A DNA stretch of 64,000 nt from assembly GCA_017561935.1 (NCBI GenBank), contig JAFZBE010000061.1:1-64000 (forward strand), written 5' to 3'. The DNA is from Bacteroidales bacterium. GTDB lineage: Bacteria > Bacteroidota > Bacteroidia > Bacteroidales > UBA3663. Within the stretch, counting starts at the first letter, position 1. The number at the start of each line of letters is the position of its first letter. Shown here piece by piece: positions 25,552 to 35,116 of the stretch. Both the position numbers and the translations under genes were made by a program. Under the pieces are notes generated by a model, which made no database searches, was not told where the DNA came from, and worked only from the letters and a program-made list of their open reading frames with translations.

Positions 25552-26307
25552 TTACTTCCAAGCCTCGATGATAGGCATAAAGGTATCTACCTTAAGGGCA
25601 GCACCTCCGATCAGGCCACCATCGATATCGGGCTGGGCAAAGAGTTCGGGAGCATTGGAACCCTTGCAGCTGCCGCCATAAAGAATGCTGGTGGCATCTG
25701 CCACAGCTGCATCATACTTCTTGGCAATGGATGCACGGATGAAAGCATGAACCTCTTCAGCCTGCTCGCTGGTAGCGGTCAGACCTGTACCGATGGCCCA
25801 TACTGGCTCGTAAGCAACCACGCACTTGGCAAAGTCGTCGGCCGAAAGCGTATAGAGTGCCTCCATCTGGCCTTCGATGACCTCCTTGTAAGTGCCGTTT
25901 ACGCGCTCCTCCTTCACCTCACCCACGCAGAAGATTGGGGTAAGACCATTGGCAAGAGCCTGCTGAAGCTTGGCCACAAGCAGTTCATTGTTCTCACCAT
26001 GGTACTGACGACGCTCGGAGTGACCCAAAATAACATACTTGGCACCCGTCGAAGCAATCATATTTGCAGCAACTTCGCCGGTGTATGCACCTTTTTCATG
26101 AGCAGAGCAATCCTCGGCACCCACGCCAATGACGCTACCTTCGACAGCCTTTACCACAGAAGCCACCGAGATGAATGGAGTACAAACAACAACGTCGCAA
26201 TTGACTTTCTTACCAGCAAGGGCTTCTTTGAGACCTTCTGCTAGTGCTACGCCTTCCTGAAGAGTGGTGTTCATCTTCCAGTTACCAGCAACGATTTTCT
26301 TACGCAT
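25552..26307 (-). CDS. tpiA: Triosephosphate isomerase
   Basis: Cytoplasmic TIM-barrel enzyme interconverting dihydroxyacetone phosphate and glyceraldehyde-3-phosphate in glycolysis. The start VAGNWKMN carries the substrate Asn and Lys; ILGHSERR holds the catalytic His; [11 protein letters not shown] the catalytic Glu; and [11 protein letters not shown] and [10 protein letters not shown] the phosphate-binding loops. Length (251 aa) is normal. It overlaps the DoxX-like gene upstream by 8 nt, and a good promoter box lies within that gene at 26363-26393, so tpiA can be expressed on its own. Confidence 0.98.
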   Translation of the reverse strand: MRKKIVAGNWKMNTTLQEGVALAEGLKEALAGKKVNCDVVVCTPFISVASVVKAVEGSVIGVGAEDCSAHEKGAYTGEVAANMIASTGAKYVILGHSERRQYHGENNELLVAKLQQALANGLTPIFCVGEVKEERVNGTYKEVIEGQMEALYTLSADDFAKCVVAYEPVWAIGTGLTATSEQAEEVHAFIRASIAKKYDAAVADATSILYGGSCKGSNAPELFAQPDIDGGLIGGAALKVDTFMPIIEAWK

Positions 26308-27595
26308 TTTTTGAATATTTTTTTAGTGATTGATTATGTATTTTTTGAAGTATTTCAACGAGCAAATATAAAAAAAATGGTGCAAACAACAAAAATAAAA
26401 CAAATAAAATTCTATTTTGGCCATTAATTTCCTCAATATCTCCACTTGTTTGTTCATCTAACTTGCCACTTGTGAGTTCTTGTGCATCGAGTATCGAAAG
26501 AGGTTGTTTCCAACAGATGATCCCATCACGAAGCAGCATGACGGCTGGATTTGAACGGCACATCGTCTCGATGATCGAAGCATCGGTGAACACAAAGCGG
26601 TATTCGGCACCAGTATTGAATATCCATCGCTCCAACTGCTTCTCGTCTCGAGCTGTCAGGCAAAGGAATGCATAATTGTTGTCCTCAGCATATTCCGAAA
26701 GGAGCTCGATGCGATCGATGTCGTGCTGCGATGCCTTATCGAGCGAATGGCTCAGCAACAGAAGTGTATATCCTGGCCTCGATAGTAATTCGTCGGTGAT
26801 GATTTCACCATCGGCAGATTTCACATAGAAATCTATGTGACTGGCGACATTCCAGTTCGCTTTGTCTGCTTCCTTGCCATTGCCATTACGTTCGACTGTT
26901 TCAACAAATTCCCAGCCCTCTGATTCGTCGGGAAGGTTGTCGAGAGGAAACTCTTTGCTGACACCATTCCGCTGATAAATACATATATACTCAGTACCTG
27001 CTTCTGACGATTGGACATGCTCCTCTCCCATCACTGCCTCTTTCAGATTGGTGCCGTGGTTGTATGGTCGGAAATCGATAAAGGGTTCGCGCCAAGTTCC
27101 AAGCCAGCAAAGCCATACAGCACATCCAAAAGCCCAATAGATGTAGAACACATAGAACGTGCGACCCATAAGCTTGTACATAAGCTCACGTTTGACCCAC
27201 AATAAGATCAACATCGCGTCGAGAAGCAGATTCTTCGAAAACGTCTGCCAGTTGGTCAGATGAACAGCATCGCCGAAGCATCCGCACTCGCTAATTGCAT
27301 TAGTGACAGCCAGCCAGAGTGTCAGCGGAGTAAAGACGAGTAGCAATAGGGAACTGACAACTAGGGTAAGGCGTTGGACATGTCCCAATAACATGTTCAC
27401 ACCGCAGAGAAACTCCACGATGCACAACATCCACGCCATGCCCATCGACAGGTCGGTCAGCATGTCGAAGCCGAAGTACTGAAGATATTCTGTTACCTTA
27501 ATCGATGTACCTATCGGATCGACACATTTGGCCAAACCGCTGAATATGAACAGAATGGCGAAGAGTAGCTGGACGATTCGTACAACAATCTTCAT
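26300..27595 (-). CDS. DoxX/MauE-like membrane protein with C-terminal thioredoxin-like region
   Basis: 431-aa protein. The first 165 residues hold a DoxX/MauE-type four-helix membrane domain ([14 protein letters not shown] and ECGCFGD). A linker follows, then a region about 275-385 resembling a thioredoxin fold that lacks a CxxC motif, and a final hydrophobic helix. A MauE-like domain plus thioredoxin fold suggests handling of disulfides or redox in the membrane, but this is an inference. The ATG at 27595 was chosen because it overlaps the DUF1599 stop by ATGA. This gene order (DUF1599, DoxX, tpiA, SPOR) is common in Bacteroidales as I know them. Confidence 0.85.
   Translation of the reverse strand: MKIVVRIVQLLFAILFIFSGLAKCVDPIGTSIKVTEYLQYFGFDMLTDLSMGMAWMLCIVEFLCGVNMLLGHVQRLTLVVSSLLLLVFTPLTLWLAVTNAISECGCFGDAVHLTNWQTFSKNLLLDAMLILLWVKRELMYKLMGRTFYVFYIYWAFGCAVWLCWLGTWREPFIDFRPYNHGTNLKEAVMGEEHVQSSEAGTEYICIYQRNGVSKEFPLDNLPDESEGWEFVETVERNGNGKEADKANWNVASHIDFYVKSADGEIITDELLSRPGYTLLLLSHSLDKASQHDIDRIELLSEYAEDNNYAFLCLTARDEKQLERWIFNTGAEYRFVFTDASIIETMCRSNPAVMLLRDGIICWKQPLSILDAQELTSGKLDEQTSGDIEEINGQNRILFVLFLLFAPFFLYLLVEILQKIHNQSLKKYSKNA
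26363..26393 (-). promoter_or_regulatory. Internal promoter for tpiA
   Basis: Minus-strand TATATTTG (26363-26370) with TTTG (plus-strand CAAA at 26390-26393) 19 nt upstream. It lies inside the 3' end of the DoxX-like gene. Confidence 0.6.
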
Positions 27596-28134
27596 GCGTC
27601 TTCGCAAACGAGTTTGATGAGGGCAAAGAGCGAATAGTTAACCATGTCCATATAATTGGCATCGATGCCTTCGCTGATGAGCGTATGTCCCTTATGATCC
27701 TCGATCTGCTTAGTACGTTCAAGTTTCATCAGGATAAGATCCACATAACTCGAGATGCGCATCAGTCGCCAAGCCTCGTCATAATCATGGTTCTTGGCTT
27801 CAAGTAGCTTGAGGGTCTTATCGAGATAATTGTCATAGAGCGCGATGACCTTATCGGCATCCATATCGACGCCACACGCGGGTCCGTATTCGAGCTGTAT
27901 CAATCCCATCAGGCCATAATTCACGATACCGATGAATTCTGGCAGGATGCCCTCTCCCACTTTCGATTCGCCCTTAATCTGAAGCGAACGGATGCGGGTT
28001 GCCTTAATCAGAAGTTGATCTGTAACCGAAGTGGGGCGCATGATGCGCCACGATGCTCCGTAGTCGTAAGTCTTCTTCGTAAACACGTCACGACAGATGC
28101 GGGTGACGGTTTGTAGTTCTTCGTTTGTTGTCAT
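27592..28134 (-). CDS. DUF1599 protein with internal duplication
   Basis: 180-aa cytoplasmic protein. Two similar halves are visible: KKTYDYGASWRIMRPTSVTDQLLIKATRI and KNHDYDEAWRLMRISSYVDLILMKLERT at matching offsets (residues about 20-48 and 114-142), each followed by a conserved GE/SEGI and NYGL/NYSL stretch. DUF1599 has been linked in the literature to nucleotide modification, but function is unproven. It starts 25 nt after the HU-like gene. Residues YD and WR recur in both halves and may bind the ligand. Confidence 0.85.
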   Translation of the reverse strand: MTTNEELQTVTRICRDVFTKKTYDYGASWRIMRPTSVTDQLLIKATRIRSLQIKGESKVGEGILPEFIGIVNYGLMGLIQLEYGPACGVDMDADKVIALYDNYLDKTLKLLEAKNHDYDEAWRLMRISSYVDLILMKLERTKQIEDHKGHTLISEGIDANYMDMVNYSLFALIKLVCEDA

Positions 28135-28159
28135 TTGGTATATCTAATACAGACTGATA

Positions 28160-28684
28160 TTACTGATTGATAGTCACGGGCTCGAAAAAGTTGAACGGTG
28201 CGTTGACCAGTTCCTTCATTTGTTCATCGGGCGTATAGGCCACACGTTGTATAACGCCCTGGTTGGAATTGATCACACGGAATGTTCCGATACCTTTAAT
28301 ATCGACTTCTTCGCCATGAGCAAGTATCGAAAGGACACTCTTTGCCAAAGCTTCCACGAAGCTACCGACTTCATCGTCCGAAGTCTTGGTCGAAGCGGCT
28401 AACTGTTTGTCGAGCCAATCCTGTTTGGCATTCACATCCTCGCCCTGCATGCGGTAAGTGATACGAGGAGGATAGAGTATCTGCTTTCCCGTCGCGGGGT
28501 CCTCCTTGATATATTCTGGATGCTTATGAGAGGTGAAAGTGCCAAGGCCTGGCAAGGTCACAGGGATTTGTTCGACGCCTGCTTTTGCCATCAGCCGACT
28601 CAAAGCATTCAGCAATATGGCACATTGTTGACGATCTAAGTGGCACGACTTTTGCAAATAAGCGAGAAAATCCTTCTGTGTCAT
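28160..28684 (-). CDS. HU-like DNA-binding protein with two HU folds
   Basis: 174-aa protein. The first half (TQKDFLAYLQKSCHLDRQQCAILLNAL, then VTLPGLGTFTSHKHPEYI) and the second half (FVEALAKSVLSILAHGEEVDIKGIGTFRVI) each look like an HU/IHF domain, with GLGTF and GIGTF marking the DNA-binding strand region. Tandem HU domains are found in Bacteroidota; some carry SPOR domains, this one does not. Probable nucleoid or DNA-bending protein. The ATG at 28684 was chosen because the longer frame begins inside the promoter. Confidence 0.82.
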   Translation of the reverse strand: MTQKDFLAYLQKSCHLDRQQCAILLNALSRLMAKAGVEQIPVTLPGLGTFTSHKHPEYIKEDPATGKQILYPPRITYRMQGEDVNAKQDWLDKQLAASTKTSDDEVGSFVEALAKSVLSILAHGEEVDIKGIGTFRVINSNQGVIQRVAYTPDEQMKELVNAPFNFFEPVTINQ

Positions 28685-28704
28685 AATTATAATATATTGG
28701 TGTG

Positions 28705-28712
28705 CAAAAATA
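28705..28712 (-). promoter_or_regulatory. -7 box for the HU-like / DUF1599 / DoxX / tpiA unit
   Basis: Minus-strand TATTTTTG, 21 nt before the ATG at 28684. Confidence 0.6.
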
Positions 28713-28797
28713 ATGATTTTTCTCCAATCTTGTGACATTTTTAGGTAATAATTGTGAATTTTTTATTAAAAATGAGTGTATTCTCAAAAATTATTCT

Positions 28798-28805
28798 TAT
28801 TTTTG
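28798..28805 (+). promoter_or_regulatory. -7 box for clpC
   Basis: TATTTTTG, 49 nt before the ATG at 28855. The upstream DNA is AT-rich; no CIRCE-type heat-shock inverted repeat was seen. Confidence 0.55.
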
Positions 28806-28854
28806 CATCAAAATATGGGACTTTTTGTCCTAATGTTTTATTTTTGACAACGAA

Positions 28855-31512
28855 ATGACAAACAAATTCAACTCACGCGTGAAGCAGATCCTACAATACA
28901 GTCAGGAAGAAGCCGAACGTTTTCATAGTCCTCTCATCAAGACCGAGCATCTCATGCTTGGTATTCTTCGGGATGGACAGGGACGCGGTGTCGAGGCTTT
29001 GGTTCGCCATGGTGTCGATCTTGTTCGTCTGCGCATGAATATCGAACAAAGCCTATACAACACCACCAGCGACAGTTTCGACAACGTACCTACTGCTGAG
29101 AGTGGCGCCACTGATACCCTCGACGAAAACGAACAGCACCTGTCGAGGGAATGTGACCGCACGATGAAGCTAAGCCAATTGGAGGCACGGATGATGAAGG
29201 AACAGAGTGTGGCTCCCGAGCACATGATACTGGCCATGTTAAAGGACGATCGCAGTGTAGTCAGCCAGTTGCTCATGCAGTATAATGTAGATTATTCGTC
29301 ATACTATAAACAGGTTGCCGAAATCGGACATATCGACCCCAGCGAACAGAATAATGCACGTGCCCATGGGTTGGCGCGTGACGATGAGCAACGTAATAAA
29401 ACAACTCAAGATCCCGTCGATGAGGACAACGAAGATATGTACAGCGAGAGTTTCGACGACGACGATATGGAGGAAGAGGAAGACGATGGCCCGATAGGCG
29501 GTCAGCGTTCTCGCACACGTCAGCGCAAGCAGGGACAGCAGACCGAATCGAGCACCCCTGCTCTCGACAAGTTCGGCTTTGACCTTACTCAGGCTGCCAA
29601 GGAGGGCAAACTTGACCCAGTGGTAGGTCGTCAAGACGAAATAGAGCGACTTACTCAGATTCTTTCGCGCCGCAAGAAGAACAATCCTATTCTCATTGGC
29701 GAACCTGGTGTGGGCAAAAGCGCTATCGTTGAAGGTCTTGCACAACGCATCGTTGAGAAAAAAGTCTCCTGGTTGCTTACCGATAAGCGCGTCATCAGTC
29801 TCGACATGGCCGGACTCGTAGCTGGAACCAAGTACCGCGGACAATTCGAGGAACGACTCAAGGCCGTCATCAAGGAATTGGAAGATAATAAGGACATCAT
29901 CCTTTATATCGATGAGATTCACACCATGGTAGGCGCTGGCAATGCCCAAGGCTCAATGGATGCCGCTAATATGCTTAAACCAGCCCTCAGTCGTGGTGAG
30001 ATACAATGTATTGGTTCAACCACCATCGACGAATACCGCAAGACTATCGAGAAGGACGGAGCGCTGGAACGTCGTTTCCAGAAGGTTATGGTTGAGCCCA
30101 CTTCGGCCGAAGACACGCTCACCATCCTTCGCAACATACGCGACCGATATGAGGAGCACCACAACGTTCACTTTACCGACGAGGCTCTCGAAGCCTGCGT
30201 ACGGCTCACCGACCGTTACGTTACCGACCGCAATTTCCCAGACAAGGCTATTGATGCCATGGACGAGGCAGGTTCGCGTATGCACCTTTATTCGGCCAAC
30301 CAACCCACTATCTTTGCTGAACTCGAGGCTCAGATCGAGGAAACCAAGCGACTGAAGGACGAGGCTATCATCAGCCAGACCTTCGAAGTGGCTGCTTCTT
30401 GCCGCGACCGCCAGCGCACCCTCGAGCAGCATCTCAAGGAGGAACGCCGCAAGTGGGCCGAAGAACAAAAAAATAACCGCACAGAGGTTACCGCAGAGAT
30501 TATCGCCGAATGTGTGGCCAAGATGACTGGCATACCCGTACAGAAAGTCGCTTCAACTGAAGGACAGAAGCTCCTTGCCCTAAAGGACATCATGAAGAGT
30601 AAGGTCATCGGTCAAGACGCCGCCATCGACAAGGTGGTACGTGCTATTCAACGCAACCGTATTGGTCTGAAGGACCCTGCCAAGCCCATTGGCACTTTCC
30701 TATTCCTTGGTCCTACGGGTGTGGGTAAGACTTATCTGGCCAAAATACTTGCCGACGAGATGTTCTCGACCAAGGACAGCTTGATTCGTGTGGACATGAG
30801 TGAGTTCATGGAGAAATACAGCGTTTCTCGACTCATTGGTGCGCCTCCAGGATATGTCGGCTACGACGAGGGTGGTCAGCTAACTGAGCGTGTGCGTCGT
30901 CACCCTTACTCCGTGGTCCTGTTCGACGAGATCGAGAAGGCACATCCCGACGTGTTCAATCTGATGTTGCAGATTTTCGACGAAGGCCACCTCACCGACT
31001 CGCTTGGTCATAAGGTATCGTTCAAGAACACCATTATTATCCTTACATCCAACGTAGGTAGTCGCCAAGTCAAGGAGTTTGGCACTGGTATAGGCTTCTC
31101 GTCAAGAAGTGATAAAGAGGAGAACGAGGTCGCTCAGTCAATTGTCATGAAGGCCTTGCGCAAGACCTTTGCTCCCGAATTTCTCAATCGCATCGATGAC
31201 ATCGTCAACTTTAACCAACTCGGAAAGAACGAGATACGAAAGATTGTGGATCTCGAGCTAAACGCTGTTATCCAGCGCCTCACGCGTCTTGGTTATAACT
31301 TCACAGTCACCGATGCCGCCAAGGAATTCCTAGGTGAGAAGGGCTACGACAAACAATACGGCGCCCGTCCACTGAAGCGTGCTGTGCAGCAATATGTCGA
31401 AGATATACTCTGCGAAAAGATGCTCGAACACCAAGGCGAATCGGGAGTCCGCATAACCATCGATAAAGACCCCGAGAAGGACTCCACCATCGCTATCTTT
31501 GAGAAACAATAA
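28855..31512 (+). CDS. clpC: ATP-dependent Clp protease ATP-binding subunit ClpC
   Basis: Hsp100 AAA+ unfoldase that feeds substrates to ClpP. The N domain (residues 1-150) has two Clp-N repeats, followed by an acidic linker (about 185-205, [11 protein letters not shown]) and a basic stretch. AAA1 has Walker A GEPGVGKS (282-289). A UvrB/UvrC-like coiled segment about 470-540 is the middle domain. AAA2 has Walker A GPTGVGKT (619-626). The C terminus has [10 protein letters not shown]. Length (885 aa) is slightly long because of the acidic linker. It is preceded by its own promoter and followed by a hairpin at 31520-31564. Confidence 0.97.
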   Translation: MTNKFNSRVKQILQYSQEEAERFHSPLIKTEHLMLGILRDGQGRGVEALVRHGVDLVRLRMNIEQSLYNTTSDSFDNVPTAESGATDTLDENEQHLSRECDRTMKLSQLEARMMKEQSVAPEHMILAMLKDDRSVVSQLLMQYNVDYSSYYKQVAEIGHIDPSEQNNARAHGLARDDEQRNKTTQDPVDEDNEDMYSESFDDDDMEEEEDDGPIGGQRSRTRQRKQGQQTESSTPALDKFGFDLTQAAKEGKLDPVVGRQDEIERLTQILSRRKKNNPILIGEPGVGKSAIVEGLAQRIVEKKVSWLLTDKRVISLDMAGLVAGTKYRGQFEERLKAVIKELEDNKDIILYIDEIHTMVGAGNAQGSMDAANMLKPALSRGEIQCIGSTTIDEYRKTIEKDGALERRFQKVMVEPTSAEDTLTILRNIRDRYEEHHNVHFTDEALEACVRLTDRYVTDRNFPDKAIDAMDEAGSRMHLYSANQPTIFAELEAQIEETKRLKDEAIISQTFEVAASCRDRQRTLEQHLKEERRKWAEEQKNNRTEVTAEIIAECVAKMTGIPVQKVASTEGQKLLALKDIMKSKVIGQDAAIDKVVRAIQRNRIGLKDPAKPIGTFLFLGPTGVGKTYLAKILADEMFSTKDSLIRVDMSEFMEKYSVSRLIGAPPGYVGYDEGGQLTERVRRHPYSVVLFDEIEKAHPDVFNLMLQIFDEGHLTDSLGHKVSFKNTIIILTSNVGSRQVKEFGTGIGFSSRSDKEENEVAQSIVMKALRKTFAPEFLNRIDDIVNFNQLGKNEIRKIVDLELNAVIQRLTRLGYNFTVTDAAKEFLGEKGYDKQYGARPLKRAVQQYVEDILCEKMLEHQGESGVRITIDKDPEKDSTIAIFEKQ

Positions 31513-31519
31513 TAGCAAT

Positions 31520-31564
31520 AGCCCTTTAGCTTCTATAGTCAATATCTATAGTAGCTATAGGGCT
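31520..31564 (+). terminator. Long inverted repeat after clpC
   Basis: A 19-nt arm (31520-31538, AGCCCTTTAGCTTCTATAG) pairs with 31546-31564 at 17 of 19 positions, with a 7-nt loop. It starts 8 nt after the clpC stop and ends 16 nt before the CotH-type gene. There is only a weak T-rich tail, so it may be a terminator or a leader structure. Confidence 0.7.
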
Positions 31565-31579
31565 ATAAAATATAATACA

Positions 31580-34500
31580 ATGCATTTCCCCAAAGTCACT
31601 CTTTTTGCCTTATCCCTTTTTTATGCAGGTGTTGCGTCTGCACAGTCGTCGTCCATCGTCATCAACGAAATCTGCCCTTCTAACATCGACCAATGGGTCG
31701 ATCTTTCCTTCAACTACGGAGGGTGGATAGAACTATACAATCCCACATCAACGACGGTCTATGTCACTGGTTGGTATTTAAGTGATGATCCAAACAAACT
31801 GAAGAAGGCGCAGATTACACAAACAAACTATGTTCCTGCTAACGGCTACTGCACGCTGTGGTTTGACCATTACAGCAAATGGTCGAAGAAGACCATCGAC
31901 ATGAAACTCGATTGCGATGGTGGCACGCTCTACCTCAGCGACAGCAGTGGCAAGCTGATCACCTCGCTCGAATATCCAGAAGCTATCTCACGTTGTTCGT
32001 GGGCACGTACGGCTGATGGCGGAGCGACGTGGAATTACTGTGCCGCTCCTACCCCCAGCAAAACCAATGTGGGAAGCAAATTCGCCAATGAGCGACTTGA
32101 TGAGCCCGAGGTTAACGTCGAATCGAAGGTTTTCTCTGGAGGAACCATCAACCTGCAGGTGACTGTTCCCGATGGCTGCACGCTGAGATACACAACCGAT
32201 GGCAGCGCTCCGACCGAAAAGAACGGATACGTCTCGCAAACGGGTGTCTTCTCCACCTCCGTGACGCGAACCTTCCGTTTCCGCCTCTTCAAGGACGGCT
32301 ATCTTCCCAGCCGCGTCGTATCGCGCACGTTCATTCGTGATTCGCGCGGTATCGACTTGCCTATTCTCTCCATCACGGGCACACAAGCCAACTTCTATGG
32401 CGATTCGCTCGGCATCTTCGTCAAGGGTGTCAATGGCCGTGCGGGAAATGGGCAAAGCAGCAAATGCAACTGGAACATGGATTGGGAGCGTCCCTCGGTC
32501 TTCGAATACTTCACTGCTAACGGCGAATTGTTGTTCGCTCAAGAAGCTGGCATTGAACGTTGCGGAGGTTGGAGCCGTGCCTGGTCGCCCGCCTCGTTCA
32601 AGATCAAAGCCAACAAACGGTACGAAGGCGAACAATATCTGCTTTATCCCTTCTTCGACGAGAAACCCTATCTAAAGCACAAGACCCTTCAAATCCGCAA
32701 TGGTGGCAATGACAACGGATGCCGTGTGAAAGATGCTATCTTACAGCGCATTGTGGCCACTTCGGGCATCGATATCGACTATCAAGCTTACCAACCTATC
32801 GCCCACTTCGTCAACGGCGTTTGGAAGGGAGCCATCAACCTCCGCGAACCCAACAACAAGCACTTTGTCTATTCGAACTATGGCTACAAGGAGGACGAAA
32901 TCGACCAGTTTGAGATGTCGCCCGATTCGGGGTATTGTCAGAAGTGCGGCAACTACGAGGCCATGCAACAGCTACTTACCCTCTCGAAGTCAGCCTCTTC
33001 GGAAGATTCCTATCGGCAGATCTGCAACCTGCTTGACATGGATGAGTTTTGCAACTACATGGCCGTGCAGTTCTATATCCGCAACAGTGACTGGCCACAA
33101 AACAACCTGAAGGCATGGCGCCCGCACCTCGAAGACGGCAAATTCCGCTTTGTTCTTTACGACCTCGATGCCTTCGATTGGACCGATTCGCCTTTCTACA
33201 CCTTTGCCAACAAGCAGACCTACACCTTCAACCAGTTGTATGGCGAGTCGGTAAGGAACTACACGAAAGAGATTGAGATAGTCACCATTTTCCTAAACCT
33301 GCTCAACAACGACACCTTCCGAAAGAAGTTCATCGATACTTTTTGCCTCGTGACCTATTCGGTGTTCGAACCGACACGCTGTGCCGAAATCAGCAACGCC
33401 ATCGCCGAACGTGTGGCACATACACAGTCGCTCTACAACAACGAATCGCCGTGGGGTACAGCCAACTCACTCATCTCGTCGCTCTCGTCATCGAGGCAAT
33501 CCACCCTGATGCGACTGATGAAGACCTATAGCCGCATGAAGCTGACGTCGCAGACGGCGCAAAACTACTCGCTGCAATCTGACATCGACGAGGCATGCAT
33601 CCTCGTCAATAACATGCCTATACCGACGGGCAAGTTCTTCGGACAGCTCTATGCCCCTATCGTCGTGAAGGCCGAAGCGCCAAACGGTTACAGGTTCCGG
33701 GGATGGAAGGAACTTGTGGAAAACAATGTCGAGCATTTCCCCTCCTATCAGACGTGGAAATACTATGACAAGGGCTCGCTTGATGGCACCAGCTGGTATG
33801 CTGCCGACTTCAACGACTCCAGTTGGGCATCGGGTGGCGCTCCCCTTGGCTACTATGTAGGCGGAAGTCGCTATTACAAGACAACAATCGGATATGGTTC
33901 GAATGTGAACAACAAGTATCCCACTTATTATTTCCGCACCTCGTTCACTCTGGCCGAAGAGCCTGCCGAGAACGAAACCCTCACGCTGTCGTACACCGTC
34001 GATGATGGCATGATTGTCTATGTGAACGGACAGGAGGCAGGGCGCTACAACATGCCGTCAGGCAACGTAACTTTCAACACCTACGCCACGACGTACGCCC
34101 CGGGCAACCCCGACAGCGGTAAGATGACGCTCGATGCATCACTCTTCAAGAAGGGAGAGAATGTAATAGCCGTCGAGGTTCACAACAACTCAGGCACTTC
34201 GACCGACATCTACTGGAGCGCATCGCTGAACAGCACCTCCGTATCGGGTGGCGCCCTGGTGAGCAACGATGTCGAATATTCACTTCCTGCATCGAACGGC
34301 GGCAAATACATCGCATGTTTCGAACGCATTTACTCGAGCAGCGCCAATCTCCCTCCTGTCGTCATCAATGAGGTTAGCGCTGATAACAACATCTATATCA
34401 ACGATTTGCAGAAGAAAGCCGATTGGATAGAGCTCTTCAACACAACATCTAAGGATATCGACCTCAGCGGCATGTACTTGTCTGATAAGGTTAGCAACCC

Positions 34501-35008
34501 TGAGAAATGGCAGATTGGTTCGGGCCTTTCTTCCGACAATGCAATTTCGACCATCATCCCCGCGCATGGTTATCGCATCGTCTGGTGCGATAAGGAGGAG
34601 GGCATCTGGGACCTTCACGCCCCATTCAAACTCGGGAACGAGGATAAGAGTCAAGTCATCCTCTCCGCTTCCGACGGCTCCTGGCGCGACACCCTCACCT
34701 ATTGTGCCCACCTTCACACCGAATCGGTAGGCCGTTACCCAGACGGTTCGCGTAACGTCTATCGCCTCACGCGCACCACCATCGAGAAGAGCAATCAGTA
34801 CACTTCCTATAGCACTCCCTACGCACAACCCGCCGAGAGTGCCATCCAACAGATTCTCTCCGACGACGTGTGGGCCGACGACTATACCGTCTTCGACATG
34901 AGCGGCCGCATGGTTTGCCAAGGTCATGGCCCCCTCTCCCAGAAACTCCCATCAGGTGCCTACATTGTCCGCACCCGCGGCAATGCCTATAAGGTAATGG
35001 TGCCCTGA
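31580..35008 (+). CDS. Large CotH-kinase / lamin-tail domain surface protein
   Basis: 1142-aa secreted protein. Signal peptide (about 1-22). A lamin-tail domain follows (INEICPSNI, GGWIELYNPT), then a chitobiase-like beta-sandwich (LRYTTDGSAPT), and a CotH kinase-like domain (about 240-600) with LQIRNGGND, HFVNGVWKGAINLREPN and FVLYDLDAFDW. A beta-rich domain with a YTVDDGMIVYVNG motif comes next, then a second lamin-tail domain (INEVSADN, DWIELFN). The end (VFDMSGRMVCQ, LPSGAYIVR) looks like a type IX secretion sorting tail. CotH kinases phosphorylate proteins in other systems; activity here is unproven. The ATG at 31580 begins the signal peptide. Confidence 0.87.
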   Translation: MHFPKVTLFALSLFYAGVASAQSSSIVINEICPSNIDQWVDLSFNYGGWIELYNPTSTTVYVTGWYLSDDPNKLKKAQITQTNYVPANGYCTLWFDHYSKWSKKTIDMKLDCDGGTLYLSDSSGKLITSLEYPEAISRCSWARTADGGATWNYCAAPTPSKTNVGSKFANERLDEPEVNVESKVFSGGTINLQVTVPDGCTLRYTTDGSAPTEKNGYVSQTGVFSTSVTRTFRFRLFKDGYLPSRVVSRTFIRDSRGIDLPILSITGTQANFYGDSLGIFVKGVNGRAGNGQSSKCNWNMDWERPSVFEYFTANGELLFAQEAGIERCGGWSRAWSPASFKIKANKRYEGEQYLLYPFFDEKPYLKHKTLQIRNGGNDNGCRVKDAILQRIVATSGIDIDYQAYQPIAHFVNGVWKGAINLREPNNKHFVYSNYGYKEDEIDQFEMSPDSGYCQKCGNYEAMQQLLTLSKSASSEDSYRQICNLLDMDEFCNYMAVQFYIRNSDWPQNNLKAWRPHLEDGKFRFVLYDLDAFDWTDSPFYTFANKQTYTFNQLYGESVRNYTKEIEIVTIFLNLLNNDTFRKKFIDTFCLVTYSVFEPTRCAEISNAIAERVAHTQSLYNNESPWGTANSLISSLSSSRQSTLMRLMKTYSRMKLTSQTAQNYSLQSDIDEACILVNNMPIPTGKFFGQLYAPIVVKAEAPNGYRFRGWKELVENNVEHFPSYQTWKYYDKGSLDGTSWYAADFNDSSWASGGAPLGYYVGGSRYYKTTIGYGSNVNNKYPTYYFRTSFTLAEEPAENETLTLSYTVDDGMIVYVNGQEAGRYNMPSGNVTFNTYATTYAPGNPDSGKMTLDASLFKKGENVIAVEVHNNSGTSTDIYWSASLNSTSVSGGALVSNDVEYSLPASNGGKYIACFERIYSSSANLPPVVINEVSADNNIYINDLQKKADWIELFNTTSKDIDLSGMYLSDKVSNPEKWQIGSGLSSDNAISTIIPAHGYRIVWCDKEEGIWDLHAPFKLGNEDKSQVILSASDGSWRDTLTYCAHLHTESVGRYPDGSRNVYRLTRTTIEKSNQYTSYSTPYAQPAESAIQQILSDDVWADDYTVFDMSGRMVCQGHGPLSQKLPSGAYIVRTRGNAYKVMVP

Positions 35009-35116
35009 TGATAGTTAGGAAAAACGACCTTTTTACCGACAGAAGATATTTGCGAAATAGTGGAAGCTATTGAATAGGAATGCGGCTGATGAAACGTGAG
35101 TTGGCTTTCGTGTTAT

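Noticed and set aside
28741..28854. CIRCE or other heat-shock operator before clpC
   Set aside because: No inverted repeat of the expected form is present; only a TAnnTTTG box was found.
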